Of a stretch of 64,000 bases of DNA, positions 7,919-16,677 are shown one piece after another. The stretch spans positions 1-64,000 of the forward strand of contig JAIUOS010000005.1 in NCBI GenBank assembly GCA_020161755.1, given 5' to 3'. A model generated the notes under the pieces. The model searched no databases, was not told where the DNA came from, and was given only the letters and a program-made list of their open reading frames with translations. Source of the DNA: Actinomycetota bacterium (GTDB lineage: Bacteria; Actinomycetota; Actinomycetes; Propionibacteriales; Propionibacteriaceae). Both the position numbers and the translations under genes were made by a program. Every line of letters begins with the position of its first letter. Position 1 is the stretch's first letter.

Positions 7919-9430
7919 ATGGCGAACCCTGGAACGACAACGGCAGACCCTGCCCCGAAGCTCAACAAGACCCTGGACGGCTGGTTCGAAGTCACCAAGC
8001 GCGGCTCCAACCTCGGACGTGAGGTCCGCGGCGGCCTGGTGACCTTCTTCACCATGGCCTACATCATCATCCTGAACCCGATCATCATCGGGACCCAGGC
8101 CGACGTGCAGGGCAACCTGATCACCGGCCAGCCGATCGCGGACGGTGGCGCCGCCATCGGGCTGTCGATGGCGATGGTGGCGGCCGCGACCGCCCTGATC
8201 GCCGGCCTGATGACCATCCTGATGGGCGTGTACGGGCGCTTCCCGATCGCGCTCGCCACCGGCCTGGGCCTGAACGCGCTGGTCGCGTTCACCATCGTCA
8301 AGCAGATGACCTGGCCGCAGGCGATGGGCCTGATCGTCTGGGAGGGCGTGCTGATCACGATCCTGGTGCTCACCGGGTTCCGCAAGGCCATCTTCGACGC
8401 CGTGCCCCGCTCGATGCGCGCCGCGATCTCGGTCGGCATCGGCCTGTTCATCGCGTTCATCGGCCTGGTCGACGCGGGCGTGGTCCGCACCGGCAGCGGC
8501 ACCCCGGTCACGTTGGGCATCTACGGTTCGCTGCTCGGCTGGCCGATCGCGATCTTCCTGATCGGCCTGCTGATTCTGGTCGCCCTGTTCGTCCGCAAGA
8601 TCAAGGGCGCGATGCTGATCTCGATCCTGGCCGCGACCGTGCTGGCCGTGATCGTGCAGGCGGTGCTCAACCTCCCGCTCGCCAAGGACGACACCGGTGC
8701 GATCGTCAACCCGACCGGCTGGATGCAGAACCTGCCGGCGCTGAGCGGTTTCAGCCTGCCGAACCTCGGCCTGCTCGGCCGCGTCGACCTGTTCGGCGCC
8801 TTCACCACCGCCGCCGGCCCGGCCGCGGTCGTCGGCATCCTGCTGCTGGTCTTCTCGCTGCTGCTGAGTGACTTCTTCGACACGATGGGCACGATCGTGG
8901 CCGTGGGCGCCGAGGGCGACATGCTCGGCGAGGACGGCAACCCGCCGCACACCCAGGAGATCCTGCTCGTCGACTCGGTGGCCGCGATCGCCGGTGGCCT
9001 GGGTTCGGTGTCGTCGAACACCTCCTACATCGAGTCCGCCTCGGGCGTCGGCGACGGTGCCCGCACCGGCATCGCGTCCGTCGTGACGGGGTTGGCGTTC
9101 CTGGCCAGCCTGTTCCTGGCCCCGCTGGTCGAGATGGTGCCCGCCGAGGCGGCCACCCCGGCGCTGTTCTTCGTCGGCTTCCTGATGATGGCGCAGGTCG
9201 TGCACGTCAACTGGGAGGACCCGGAGGAGGGCATCCCGGCGTTCCTGACGATCGTGCTGATGCCGTTCACCTACTCGATCACGATCGGGATCGGCGCCGG
9301 CTTCATCGCGTTCGTGCTGATCAAGGCACTGCGCGGCAAGGCCAGGGAGGTGCACACCCTGATGTGGGTGGTCGCCGCCGCGTTCGTGCTGTACTTCGCC
9401 CAGGGGATCATCACCAGCCTGATCCACTGA
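7919..9430 (+). CDS. NCS2 family purine permease (guanine/hypoxanthine/xanthine, AzgA/PbuG type)
   Basis: A 503-residue inner-membrane permease with about 12-14 hydrophobic segments that should import purine bases with protons. The N-terminal REVRGGLVTFFTMAYIIILN is the hallmark of the AzgA/PbuG (COG2252) branch. Further signs are ALATGLGLNALVAF (near residues 117-130), the LLSDFFDTMGTIVAVG segment and GLGSVSSNTSYIESASG, the conserved TM10 signature with the substrate-contact residues. The ATG at 7919 is the only sensible start. It is monocistronic, with a strong hairpin right after the stop. Exact substrate is not determined by sequence. Confidence 0.92.
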   Translation: MANPGTTTADPAPKLNKTLDGWFEVTKRGSNLGREVRGGLVTFFTMAYIIILNPIIIGTQADVQGNLITGQPIADGGAAIGLSMAMVAAATALIAGLMTILMGVYGRFPIALATGLGLNALVAFTIVKQMTWPQAMGLIVWEGVLITILVLTGFRKAIFDAVPRSMRAAISVGIGLFIAFIGLVDAGVVRTGSGTPVTLGIYGSLLGWPIAIFLIGLLILVALFVRKIKGAMLISILAATVLAVIVQAVLNLPLAKDDTGAIVNPTGWMQNLPALSGFSLPNLGLLGRVDLFGAFTTAAGPAAVVGILLLVFSLLLSDFFDTMGTIVAVGAEGDMLGEDGNPPHTQEILLVDSVAAIAGGLGSVSSNTSYIESASGVGDGARTGIASVVTGLAFLASLFLAPLVEMVPAEAATPALFFVGFLMMAQVVHVNWEDPEEGIPAFLTIVLMPFTYSITIGIGAGFIAFVLIKALRGKAREVHTLMWVVAAAFVLYFAQGIITSLIH

Positions 9431-9441
9431 CCGGCCACCGG

Positions 9442-9483
9442 CAGCCGGCCGACGCGAGGTTCGCCCTCCGCGTTGGCCGGCTG
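9442..9483. terminator. Hairpin after the purine permease
   Basis: A 15-bp stem (CAGCCGGCCGACGCG against CGCGTTGGCCGGCTG, one non-Watson-Crick pair) with a 12-base loop begins 11 bp after the permease stop. It probably terminates that transcript. Confidence 0.65.
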
Positions 9484-9508
9484 TCGGCGTTCCGGGGATG
9501 ATGGCGCC

Positions 9509-10360
9509 ATGACCGCACCTCTGGGAATCACCGGGTCGACCGGACGCCTCGGCGGCCGGATCGCCGACCGGCTGGCCGCCGCCGGCGCCACGCAGCGACT
9601 GCTGGTGCGCGACCCGTCCCGCGCCACCCCGCGACCCGGCGCCACCGTCGTCCGCGCCGCCTTCGACGACACGGACGCGATGACCGCGGCGCTGGCCGGC
9701 GTGGAGACCGTGCTGATGGTGTCGGTCTCGGAGAGCCCCGACCGTCTCGCCCAGCACTTCGCGTTCGTGGACGCCGCGGCGGCCGCCGGGGTCGCGCACC
9801 TGGTCTACATCTCGTTCTACGGCGCCGCCCCCGACTGCACGTTCACCCTCGGCCGCGACCACGACGCCACCGAGCGGCACATCGTCGCGAGCGGCCTGGG
9901 CCACACCTTCCTGCGCGACAACCTGTACGCCGACTTCCTGCCGGCGCTGGCCGGCGAGGACGGGGTGATCCGTGGCCCGGCCGGGAACGGACGCGTCGCC
10001 GCGGTCGCCCAGGACGACATCGCCGACGCGGCGACCGCCGTCCTCCTCGCGCCGCAGGCCCACGCCGGCGCGACCTACTCGCTCACCGGCCCCGAGGCGC
10101 TCACCCTGGCCGAGGTCGCCGCGGTGCTCACCGCCGGGCTGGGACGGCCCGTCCGCTACGTCGAGGAGACGCTCGCGGAGGCGTACGCGTCCCGGGCGTC
10201 CTACGGCGCACCCGACTGGCAGGTGGACGCCTGGGTGTCCACCTACACCGCGATCGCCGCCGGCGAACTGGCCGGGGTGACGCCGGACGTGCCGCTCCTC
10301 ACCGGCCACCCGGCCACGTCGCTCGCCCAGCTCCTGGGGCGGGGCGGGTCGGCGTACTGA
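9509..10360 (+). CDS. NmrA-like / atypical SDR NAD(P)-binding protein
   Basis: A 283-residue Rossmann-fold protein of the NmrA/QOR2-like atypical short-chain dehydrogenase group. The dinucleotide-binding loop is GITGSTGRLGGRIADRL at residues 5-21 (TGxTGxxG pattern), and LLVRDPSRA near residue 33 is the NADP-ribose contact region. YISFYGAAPDCTF replaces the classical active-site Tyr-x3-Lys motif, so it may be a sensor and not an enzyme. I start at the ATG at 9509; the frame extends to 9473 but without a ribosome site. No operon partner: DUF2200 follows after 38 bp. Confidence 0.85.
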   Translation: MTAPLGITGSTGRLGGRIADRLAAAGATQRLLVRDPSRATPRPGATVVRAAFDDTDAMTAALAGVETVLMVSVSESPDRLAQHFAFVDAAAAAGVAHLVYISFYGAAPDCTFTLGRDHDATERHIVASGLGHTFLRDNLYADFLPALAGEDGVIRGPAGNGRVAAVAQDDIADAATAVLLAPQAHAGATYSLTGPEALTLAEVAAVLTAGLGRPVRYVEETLAEAYASRASYGAPDWQVDAWVSTYTAIAAGELAGVTPDVPLLTGHPATSLAQLLGRGGSAY

Positions 10361-10398
10361 TCACCCATCACGCCGTGCCCGTTTGAGAGGATGGACGC

Positions 10399-10758
10399 AT
10401 GCCCGGACACCGGATCTTCGCCCTCAGCTTTGCGAGCATCTACCCGCTCTACGTGCAGAAGGTCGAGCGGAAGGGTCGCAGCAGGGCCGACGTGGACGCG
10501 GTGATCACCTGGCTGACCGGCTACGACGAGCCCGGGCTGGCGAAACTGATGGCCGACGGGGTCGACCTGGAGACCTTCTTCGCCGAGGCGCCCGCGTTCA
10601 ACCCGAACGCCTCGCTGATCACCGGCGTGATCTGCGGCTACCGCGTCGAGGACATCGAGGACCCGCTGATGCAGAAGGTGCGCTACCTCGACAAGCTGGT
10701 CGACGAGGTGGCCAAGGGCAAGAAGATGAGTTCGATCCTGCGGGGGAGCGCCGGGTAG
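10399..10758 (+). CDS. DUF2200 family protein
   Basis: A 119-residue cytoplasmic protein that matches the compact DUF2200 family along its whole length: HRIFALSFASIYPLYVQKVE at residues 4-23, RKGRSRADVDAVITWLTGYD next, and GVDLETFFAEAPAFNPN near the middle. Proteins of this family are found in many bacteria and have no known activity. The ATG at 10399 has GAGAGGATG upstream. It may be co-transcribed with the NmrA-like gene. Nothing in the sequence indicates a catalytic site beyond the conserved Tyr/Lys residues. Confidence 0.82.
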   Translation: MPGHRIFALSFASIYPLYVQKVERKGRSRADVDAVITWLTGYDEPGLAKLMADGVDLETFFAEAPAFNPNASLITGVICGYRVEDIEDPLMQKVRYLDKLVDEVAKGKKMSSILRGSAG

Positions 10759-10933
10759 CACGGCGGGTGGCCACGGGCAGGAGCGGGAGGATTCACCCTG
10801 TCGACGGCCGATTCTGCGATCCGTCGTGTCAGCGAGCCGAATCCGGGACGGATGCTCTCACCGGTCCCGGCCCTTGCGATCGCCGGCGGACGTCCTGATG
10901 ATGGGTGAACCCCGACCTGGAGGTGTGGAGGAG

Positions 10934-11275
10934 ATGGCCAAGTACCTGATCTCGTTCCCGAGCGGTGCGATGGACGTTCCGGACGACGAGCTCCCGGCGG
11001 TGGCGGACGCCGCCCATGCGGTGGTGCGGGAGGCGAAGGCCGCCGGCGTGTGGGTGTTCGGCGGCGGCATCGACGAGAGCGTCCCGCCGGTCCTGGTCGG
11101 CGGCGACAAGACGGTGACGGACGGCACCTATCCGCAGACGAGCCGGATCGAGGGCGGCTACGCGGTGCTGGAGGTGCCCACTCGCGAGGAGGCGGTCGAG
11201 CGGGCGGCCAGGATCGCGGTTGCCTGCCGCTGCGCGCAGGAGCTGCGCGTCTTCGCCCACGACCCGGAGAGCTGA
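10934..11275 (+). CDS. YCII-related (DGPF domain) protein
   Basis: A 113-residue ferredoxin-like-fold protein of the YCII/DGPF group. Residues 1-110 comprise the whole domain: the KYLISFPSGAMDVP start, the central GVWVFGGGIDESVPPVLVGG and the GGYAVLEVPTREEAVE segment, where the EVPTREEA motif is the family signature. These proteins often accompany sigma factors as accessory domains, but no sigma-70 gene is adjacent. I start at the ATG at 10934, preceded by GGAGGTGTGGAGGAG; the frame extends 108 bases further without support. Function is not known. Confidence 0.85.
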   Translation: MAKYLISFPSGAMDVPDDELPAVADAAHAVVREAKAAGVWVFGGGIDESVPPVLVGGDKTVTDGTYPQTSRIEGGYAVLEVPTREEAVERAARIAVACRCAQELRVFAHDPES

Positions 11276-11315
11276 GGAGCCGGTCGCCGTTCCCGGGCTG
11301 TCGACGGCTCCCCGC

Positions 11316-13844
11316 TCACTCCTGGTGCAGCGCGGCGACCACGTCCAGCCGGGCCGCCGAGCGCGCCGGCCCGATCGCGGCCAGCACGCCGAAGGTGATG
11401 CCGACCACCACCGTGGCCACCAGGCCCGACCACGGGAAGGCGTACGGCATCTGCCAGCCCACCGCGCTCATCGCCACCACCAGGGCATAGCCCAGCCAGA
11501 GTCCGGCGACCGCGCCGAACACGGTGCCGATCACCGACAGCAGCAACGACTCGGCCATCACCATCCGCCGCACCTGGCGCCGGGTGGCGCCCACCGCGCG
11601 CAGCATGCCGATCTCCCGGGTGCGGGTCAGGACGCTGATCGCCAGTGTGTTCACCAGCGCCAGCAGCGACGGCAGCGCCAGCGCCGCCACGAGCACGTCG
11701 AAGATCACCGTGGTCGCGCTGAACGTCTTCATCTGCTCGGCCCGCCAGGTCGAGGACTCGTACAGCCGGAACGCGGGGAAGTCGCCGACCACCCGGTTCA
11801 GCTGCGCCTTCACCTGGTCCGGGTCGGCGGCGGCCGTGCGGTTCGCCATCAGCAGCAGGTCCGCGGTCACGTTGAAGTCACGCTGGAGGTTCTCCTGGGA
11901 CGTGTACAGCGTCGACAGCTTGGCGTTCAGGTAGTCGTTGCCGATCCCGGCGAGGTGGTAGGTGCGGGGCCCGTTGGGCGTGTCCAGCAGCACCGCCTGG
12001 CCGACCATCAGGCTGTGCTGGGCGGCGTAGATGCCGTTGGCGACCACCCAGCGCCCCGTGCCGAGCTGGGCGACCGCGGCGTCGGAGGAGCCGGAGTTCC
12101 AGTCGAACGCGGCCACCTTCAGGTAGGTCGCCGGGTCGATGCCGATCACCTGGACGTCGCCCCCGTCCGACTTGGCCTGGGTGACCCGCAGCGTCGACAC
12201 CGCCGCGATGCCGGGCACCGCGCGGACGTCATCGGTCAGCCGCGGCCCGGCGGCGACGTTGCCCTGGCCGAGGATGATCGACTGCGGGATCAGCAGGTAG
12301 TCCGCGCTCAGTGACTTGTCGAGGTAGGTGGTGAACCCGGCGAAGATCGAGGTGACCATGCTGATCACCGCCACGATGGACGCCAGCCCGAGCATCACCG
12401 CGGTCACCGTGATCGCGCTGCGTCCGGGGTTGCGCTGGAGGTTGCTGCGGGCGATCGCCCCCTCCCGGCTGAACACCAGCTCCAGCGGACGGGACGCCCA
12501 GTTCGTGATCGGGTTGACCACCGCCGGGGCCACCAGTGCGATGCCCACCAGGAACACCACCGCGCCCAGCCCGACCAGGGACGCCGACCCGGTGGTCAGC
12601 CCGAACAGCGACACCACCACCAGCCCGACCCCGATCCAGGCCCGCCGCCCGACCCGGCGCTCGTAGACCGCGCCGACCTGCGGACGCATCGCCTCCAGCG
12701 GCGTCACCCGGCCCGCGGCCCGGGCCGGGACGATCGCGGCCACCACTGTGACCCCGATCCCCAGCAGGACGGACGTGACCCAGGTGCTCGCGGTGAACAC
12801 CGGGCCGCCGATGCGGAAGTGCAGCACGGACTCGAACACCGGCGACATGGCGGCGAACAGCCCGGCCGCCAGCCCCCAGCCGGCGAGGATGCCCAGCCCG
12901 GTGCCGATCACGCCCTGGATCAGGGACTCGACCAGGAACATGCCCATCACCGTGCGCCGCCGGGTGCCGATCGCGCGCAGCATGCCGATGTCGCGGCGCC
13001 GTTCGGCCACCACCGTGCGGAACGAGTTGGCGATGATGAAACCTGCCGTGGCCAGGGCGAACAGCCCGAACAGGGTGAACGCGAACTCGGCGGTCTGCAA
13101 CGAGGCCAGCAGGCTCGACTCCGACGACAGGCCACCGACCTGGTAGTCGGGGCCGAGCGCGGCCGCGACCGCCTTCTCGGTCGCCGCACGGTCGGCGTCC
13201 GCGGTGAACGCGGCCTCGACCTGGGTGATCCGGGAGCCCAGCCCGAACAGCTGTTGGGCGGCCGGCAGGGTGAGGTACACCTGCTCCTGGCCGGGCACGG
13301 TGGCCGCGCTGAGCAGGCCCACCACCCGGAAGCGGGCGGTGCCGCCGGCGGCCGGCAGCACTAGCTGGTCGCCGACGCCCAGCCCCAGTTCGGACGCCAG
13401 GTCGGCGTTCATCACCACGGCGTTGTTGTCGGCGGACGCGAGCATCCGCCCGCTGTCCAGCGGGAAGTCGTGGACGCCGCCCACCGTCGCCAGGTCGATG
13501 CCGACGACCACCACCTGCGCGAGCGCGTCGGGTGCGGCGTCGGCGCTGCGGGGGAGCGGGGCGACCCGCTGCACCCCGGGGCTGGCCGTGGCCACGCCCG
13601 GCACCGCCAGCAACCGGTCGACCACGTCCGGCCGGAACGGCTGGTTGTAGGCGCTGGTGACGGTGAGGTCGACCTTGCCGGCTGCGGCCAGCAGGTTGTG
13701 GGTGAACGCGTCCACCATCGCCGGCAGGATCCCGTTCAGCCCGAACGTGAGCATCACCCCGAACACCACCGCGAGGGTGGTGAGGAACGAGCGGCTGCCG
13801 CGTCCCCGCAGGTAGCGCCACGCCAGGGTGATGGTGAGCTTCAC
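11316..13844 (-). CDS. MacB-type ABC transporter permease with two FtsX domains
   Basis: An 842-residue permease with an N-terminal anchor helix, a large extracytoplasmic (MacB-PCD-like) domain, three TM helices near residues 255-390, then a second copy of the same plan with an FtsX domain at the C-terminus (GTVFGAVAGLWLGYALVVAM). The motif EIGMLRAVGATRRQV, repeated at the first domain as DIGMLRAIGTRRRTV, is the coupling region typical of FtsX permeases. Duplicated-FtsX permeases with a separate ATPase make up type VII (mechanotransmission) exporters. It overlaps the ATPase gene by 4 bp and is the last gene of the TetR-adaptor-ATPase-permease operon. Substrate unknown. Confidence 0.9.
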   Translation of the reverse strand: MKLTITLAWRYLRGRGSRSFLTTLAVVFGVMLTFGLNGILPAMVDAFTHNLLAAAGKVDLTVTSAYNQPFRPDVVDRLLAVPGVATASPGVQRVAPLPRSADAAPDALAQVVVVGIDLATVGGVHDFPLDSGRMLASADNNAVVMNADLASELGLGVGDQLVLPAAGGTARFRVVGLLSAATVPGQEQVYLTLPAAQQLFGLGSRITQVEAAFTADADRAATEKAVAAALGPDYQVGGLSSESSLLASLQTAEFAFTLFGLFALATAGFIIANSFRTVVAERRRDIGMLRAIGTRRRTVMGMFLVESLIQGVIGTGLGILAGWGLAAGLFAAMSPVFESVLHFRIGGPVFTASTWVTSVLLGIGVTVVAAIVPARAAGRVTPLEAMRPQVGAVYERRVGRRAWIGVGLVVVSLFGLTTGSASLVGLGAVVFLVGIALVAPAVVNPITNWASRPLELVFSREGAIARSNLQRNPGRSAITVTAVMLGLASIVAVISMVTSIFAGFTTYLDKSLSADYLLIPQSIILGQGNVAAGPRLTDDVRAVPGIAAVSTLRVTQAKSDGGDVQVIGIDPATYLKVAAFDWNSGSSDAAVAQLGTGRWVVANGIYAAQHSLMVGQAVLLDTPNGPRTYHLAGIGNDYLNAKLSTLYTSQENLQRDFNVTADLLLMANRTAAADPDQVKAQLNRVVGDFPAFRLYESSTWRAEQMKTFSATTVIFDVLVAALALPSLLALVNTLAISVLTRTREIGMLRAVGATRRQVRRMVMAESLLLSVIGTVFGAVAGLWLGYALVVAMSAVGWQMPYAFPWSGLVATVVVGITFGVLAAIGPARSAARLDVVAALHQE

Positions 13845-14596
13845 AGCAGGCCGGCCTTCTCCAGTGCGCGCCGGGGCGCCTCGTGGCTGCCGTCCAGCAC
13901 CAGGTCGTCGACGACGCGGCCGTCGCGCATCAGCACGAGCCGCTCGGCGAAGCTGGCGATCCGCGGGTCGTGGGTGACCATCAGGACGCTGCGTCCCCAG
14001 TCGGCACTGACCTGCCGCAGCAGGCCGCCGATCTCGCCGGCCGACTTCGAGTCGAGGTTGCCGGTGGGTTCGTCGGCGAGCACCAGGGCCGGCTCGGTGG
14101 ACAGCGCGCGGGCGATCGCCACCCGCTGCTGCTGGCCGCCGGACAGCTGGTCGGGCCGGTTGCGCAGGCGGTCGCCCAGCCCGATCCGCTCCAGCCAGGT
14201 GGTGGCGCGGCCGTCGGCGTCGGCGTCGCCGTCCAGCCGCAACGGCAGGGACGCGTTCTCGACCGCGTTCAGCACCGGGATCAGGTTGAAGAACTGGAAC
14301 ACGAAGCCGATCCGGCGGCGGCGCAGCTCGGTGAGCCGGTCGTCCGGCATCTCCCCCAGGGGCGTGCCGTCGATGCTGATCGTGCCGGCGGTCGGGGTGT
14401 CCAGGCCGCCGAGCAGGTTCAGCAGGGTCGACTTGCCGCAGCCCGAGGGGCCCATCACCGTGATGAACTGGCCCTCCGGAACCACCAGGTCGACGCCGTC
14501 CAGCGCGCGCACCTCCGCGGCACCGGTGCCGTACACCTTGGTCAGCCCGGCGACCTCGACGATCGGCGGTTTCTCCGCCGGCAGCGGGACGCTCAC
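13841..14596 (-). CDS. ABC transporter ATP-binding protein, LolD/MacB type
   Basis: A 251-residue ATPase that powers the neighbouring FtsX permease. All nucleotide-binding motifs are present: Walker A GPSGCGKST near residue 49, the Q-loop VFQFFNLIPVLNAVENA, the signature LSGGQQQRVAIARAL, Walker B LVLADEPTGNLDS, and the switch His in MVTHDPRI. The Q-loop and the D-loop (GNLDS) wording is typical of the LolD/MacB/FtsE class. The start is GTG at 14596, overlapping the adaptor stop (GTGA), and its stop overlaps the permease start, so the three are translationally coupled. Confidence 0.94.
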   Translation of the reverse strand: MSVPLPAEKPPIVEVAGLTKVYGTGAAEVRALDGVDLVVPEGQFITVMGPSGCGKSTLLNLLGGLDTPTAGTISIDGTPLGEMPDDRLTELRRRRIGFVFQFFNLIPVLNAVENASLPLRLDGDADADGRATTWLERIGLGDRLRNRPDQLSGGQQQRVAIARALSTEPALVLADEPTGNLDSKSAGEIGGLLRQVSADWGRSVLMVTHDPRIASFAERLVLMRDGRVVDDLVLDGSHEAPRRALEKAGLL

Positions 14597-15846
14597 TTCG
14601 TGCGCACCTGCTGGCCGTCGGACAGGCCGGACGCCCCGGTCGTCACCACCGTGTCGCCGGCCGACAACCCGGTGAGCACCTGGGCGAGGGTGTCGGTGGA
14701 GGCGCCGATCGTCACCGTCCGGGCGTGGACGACGTTGTCGGCGCCGAGCAGGAACACGGTCTTGGCCGAGCCGTTGCTGAGCACCGACTCGATCGGGACG
14801 GTCAGCGCGTCCGGGATCGACTTCACCTCGATGTCGGCCGACCCGCTCATGCCCTCGAACAGCCGGGCCTGGCCGGCCTCGATCGAGACCCGGACGGCGA
14901 ACGCGACGCTGCCGGTACTGGTGGTCTCCGGGCTCGCCTGCACCCGCGAGACGGTGCCGGCGAAGGCGTCGTCGAACGCGTCCAGGGTGACGGTGGCGGT
15001 CTGTCCCTTGGCGACGTCGGCGATGTCGGTCTCGTTGACGGCGGCCTCGAACGCCATCCGGGTGGGGTCGACGACGGTGAAGACCGCGACGCCCGCGGTG
15101 ACCCCGGCGCCCTTCTCGACCGTGCCGTGCGCGGTGACCGTGCCGTCGAATGGCGCGGTGAGCTCACGGGCGGCGAGGTTGTGCTCGGCCAGCGCCAGCG
15201 CCCGTTCCGCGGCGCGGACGGACGCCCCGGCGGCCGAGCGGGCCAGCGAGACCCGTCCGGCGACCGACAGCTGGTTCAGCGCCGCCTCGGCGGCCTTGAG
15301 GGCTGCGGACGCGCTCGCGCGCGCCGACCGCAGGGTGCGCAGCGTCGGCAACATGTCGCGGCGCTCGGCCGCCGTCGCGTCGTGGTAGTCGCTGCGGTAC
15401 GAGGCGTAGTTCTTGCGGGCGGTCGACAGCTGCGACCGGGCGGCCGACAGGCCCGCGCCCGCCGCCGCCCGGTCGATCGCGGTGGGCACGCCGTTGGCGA
15501 CCGCCTCCTGCTGGGCCTTCGCCGTGGCGAGGGCGGCCCGCGCCTGCACCACCGCCAGCCGGAGCGGCCCCGGCGACACCACGGCCAGCACCTGGCCGGC
15601 CTTCACGGTGTCGCCGTCCTTGACCTTCACCGAGGCCAGGGTTCCGACGGCTGGCGGGTACACCCCCGCGGTGTGAGCGGCGACCAGGGAGCCGGACGCG
15701 CTCACGGTGACGGCGAGCGGCGCGACCGCCGCAGTCGCCACCCCGACGAGGGGACGGTTGTTCGCCGCCGACCAGGCGTACCCGCCACCGAGGGCCAGCA
15801 CCACCGCGGTCGTGACCCCGGTGGCGATGATGGTCTTGCGCTTCAT
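14593..15846 (-). CDS. HlyD/RND-type efflux adaptor (membrane fusion protein)
   Basis: A 417-residue adaptor: N-terminal signal anchor (residues 1-28, KRKTIIATGVTTAVVLALGG), a biotinyl-lipoyl-like domain (VYPPAVGTLASVKVKDGDTV, then KAGQVLAVV), a long Ala-rich coiled coil (about residues 105-235), the second lipoyl half (LTAPFDGTVTAHGTVEKGAG) and a beta-barrel domain. In Gram-positives such adaptors work with MacB-like ABC exporters without an outer membrane. The ATG at 15846 overlaps the stop of the TetR gene (ATGA), and the stop overlaps the ATPase start. The operon design indicates export of an inducing compound sensed by the TetR protein. Confidence 0.9.
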   Translation of the reverse strand: MKRKTIIATGVTTAVVLALGGGYAWSAANNRPLVGVATAAVAPLAVTVSASGSLVAAHTAGVYPPAVGTLASVKVKDGDTVKAGQVLAVVSPGPLRLAVVQARAALATAKAQQEAVANGVPTAIDRAAAGAGLSAARSQLSTARKNYASYRSDYHDATAAERRDMLPTLRTLRSARASASAALKAAEAALNQLSVAGRVSLARSAAGASVRAAERALALAEHNLAARELTAPFDGTVTAHGTVEKGAGVTAGVAVFTVVDPTRMAFEAAVNETDIADVAKGQTATVTLDAFDDAFAGTVSRVQASPETTSTGSVAFAVRVSIEAGQARLFEGMSGSADIEVKSIPDALTVPIESVLSNGSAKTVFLLGADNVVHARTVTIGASTDTLAQVLTGLSAGDTVVTTGASGLSDGQQVRTK

Positions 15847-16580
15847 GACTGTTGTGCCTCCAGCCGGCGGTAGAGCTGCCGGGCCATGTCGTTGTGTTGG
15901 GGTCCGAGGGGGACGGCGTACGCGCCGTCGGCGACGCCGAGGATGCGCTCCTGCGCCTGGTAGATGGTGGCCGAGCCCTTGAGCAGGACGTCGACGAACC
16001 GGTCCTCGTCGGTCGCGGCGAGCGCGCGCATCCACAGCTGGTCGGCGGCCTCGAACCACAGCAGCAGGACCAGGTCGGTGGCCGCCTCTACCGAGATCAC
16101 CGACAGCGAGCCGTCCGCGGCGCCGTCCCCGATGATCGGGAGCAGCACCTCGCGTCCGCGCTCGCGCCAGGCCTGGAACAGCCGGTGGCGCAGGGCCAGG
16201 TTGCCGTCGGTGTAGAGGAACGAGGCGTAGGCGATGTCGGAGTTGCCCAGCTTGTAGGCGGCGGCCGCGTCCATCACGGCGCGCAGCCGTTCCGACGCGG
16301 TGCCCACGGCCCGGGCGGACGCCGTCGAGAGGTGGTCGAACAGGCTGTTCCCGAAGCGGCTGACGAGCTGCTCGAGCATGTCGTCCTTCGACGAGAAGTA
16401 GTGGTAGAAGGTGCCCTTCGCCACGCCGGCGGCCTGGGTCACCTGCTCGACGTTCATGGTGTCGAAGCCGTGGCTGCGGCACAGCTCGAAGGCGATGTCG
16501 AGCAGTTCGTCGCGGCGCACGTCGGGGTGCTTCACGACCCTGGTGCGGGGCGCGGACGCCGTTCTCGTCGGTGGTGCCAT
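15843..16580 (-). CDS. TetR family regulator of the efflux operon
   Basis: A 245-residue repressor. The N-terminal HTH is clear (VEQVTQAAGVAKGTFYHYFS, residues about 41-60) after a basic lead (RTRVVKHPDVRRDELLDIAF). The C-terminal ligand/dimer domain is variable, as usual. I start at the ATG at 16580 because AGGAGAGGTG sits just before it; the frame runs on to 16850 but that part has no ribosome site. It is the first gene of a four-gene operon (TetR, adaptor, ATPase, permease), and a perfect 21-nt palindrome lies 25 bp upstream of its start. This is a self-regulated, ligand-inducible arrangement by analogy with known TetR systems. Confidence 0.92.
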   Translation of the reverse strand: MAPPTRTASAPRTRVVKHPDVRRDELLDIAFELCRSHGFDTMNVEQVTQAAGVAKGTFYHYFSSKDDMLEQLVSRFGNSLFDHLSTASARAVGTASERLRAVMDAAAAYKLGNSDIAYASFLYTDGNLALRHRLFQAWRERGREVLLPIIGDGAADGSLSVISVEAATDLVLLLWFEAADQLWMRALAATDEDRFVDVLLKGSATIYQAQERILGVADGAYAVPLGPQHNDMARQLYRRLEAQQS

Positions 16581-16605
16581 CACCTCTCCTGACCGTCGGA
16601 CTCGT

Positions 16606-16626
16606 ACTGACCGACCGTCGGTCAGT
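16606..16626. promoter_or_regulatory. TetR operator: perfect 21-nt palindrome
   Basis: The half-site ACTGACCGAC and its exact reverse complement GTCGGTCAGT flank a single central C. The site lies 25 bp upstream of the TetR ATG, where it would cover the promoter of the export operon. Half-sites with the ACTGACC core are known for many actinobacterial TetR proteins, so this is almost certainly the operator of the adjacent regulator. Confidence 0.88.
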
Positions 16627-16677
16627 CTACTCCGTCCAGGGTGGACGCAAGGGCATCGGGCAGAGAATTCCGGCGGG

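Noticed and set aside
7871-10309. An 812-codon minus-strand frame opposite the purine permease
   Set aside because: Composition rich in Asp/Gln/Arg/His with no motif; antisense shadow of a clear permease.
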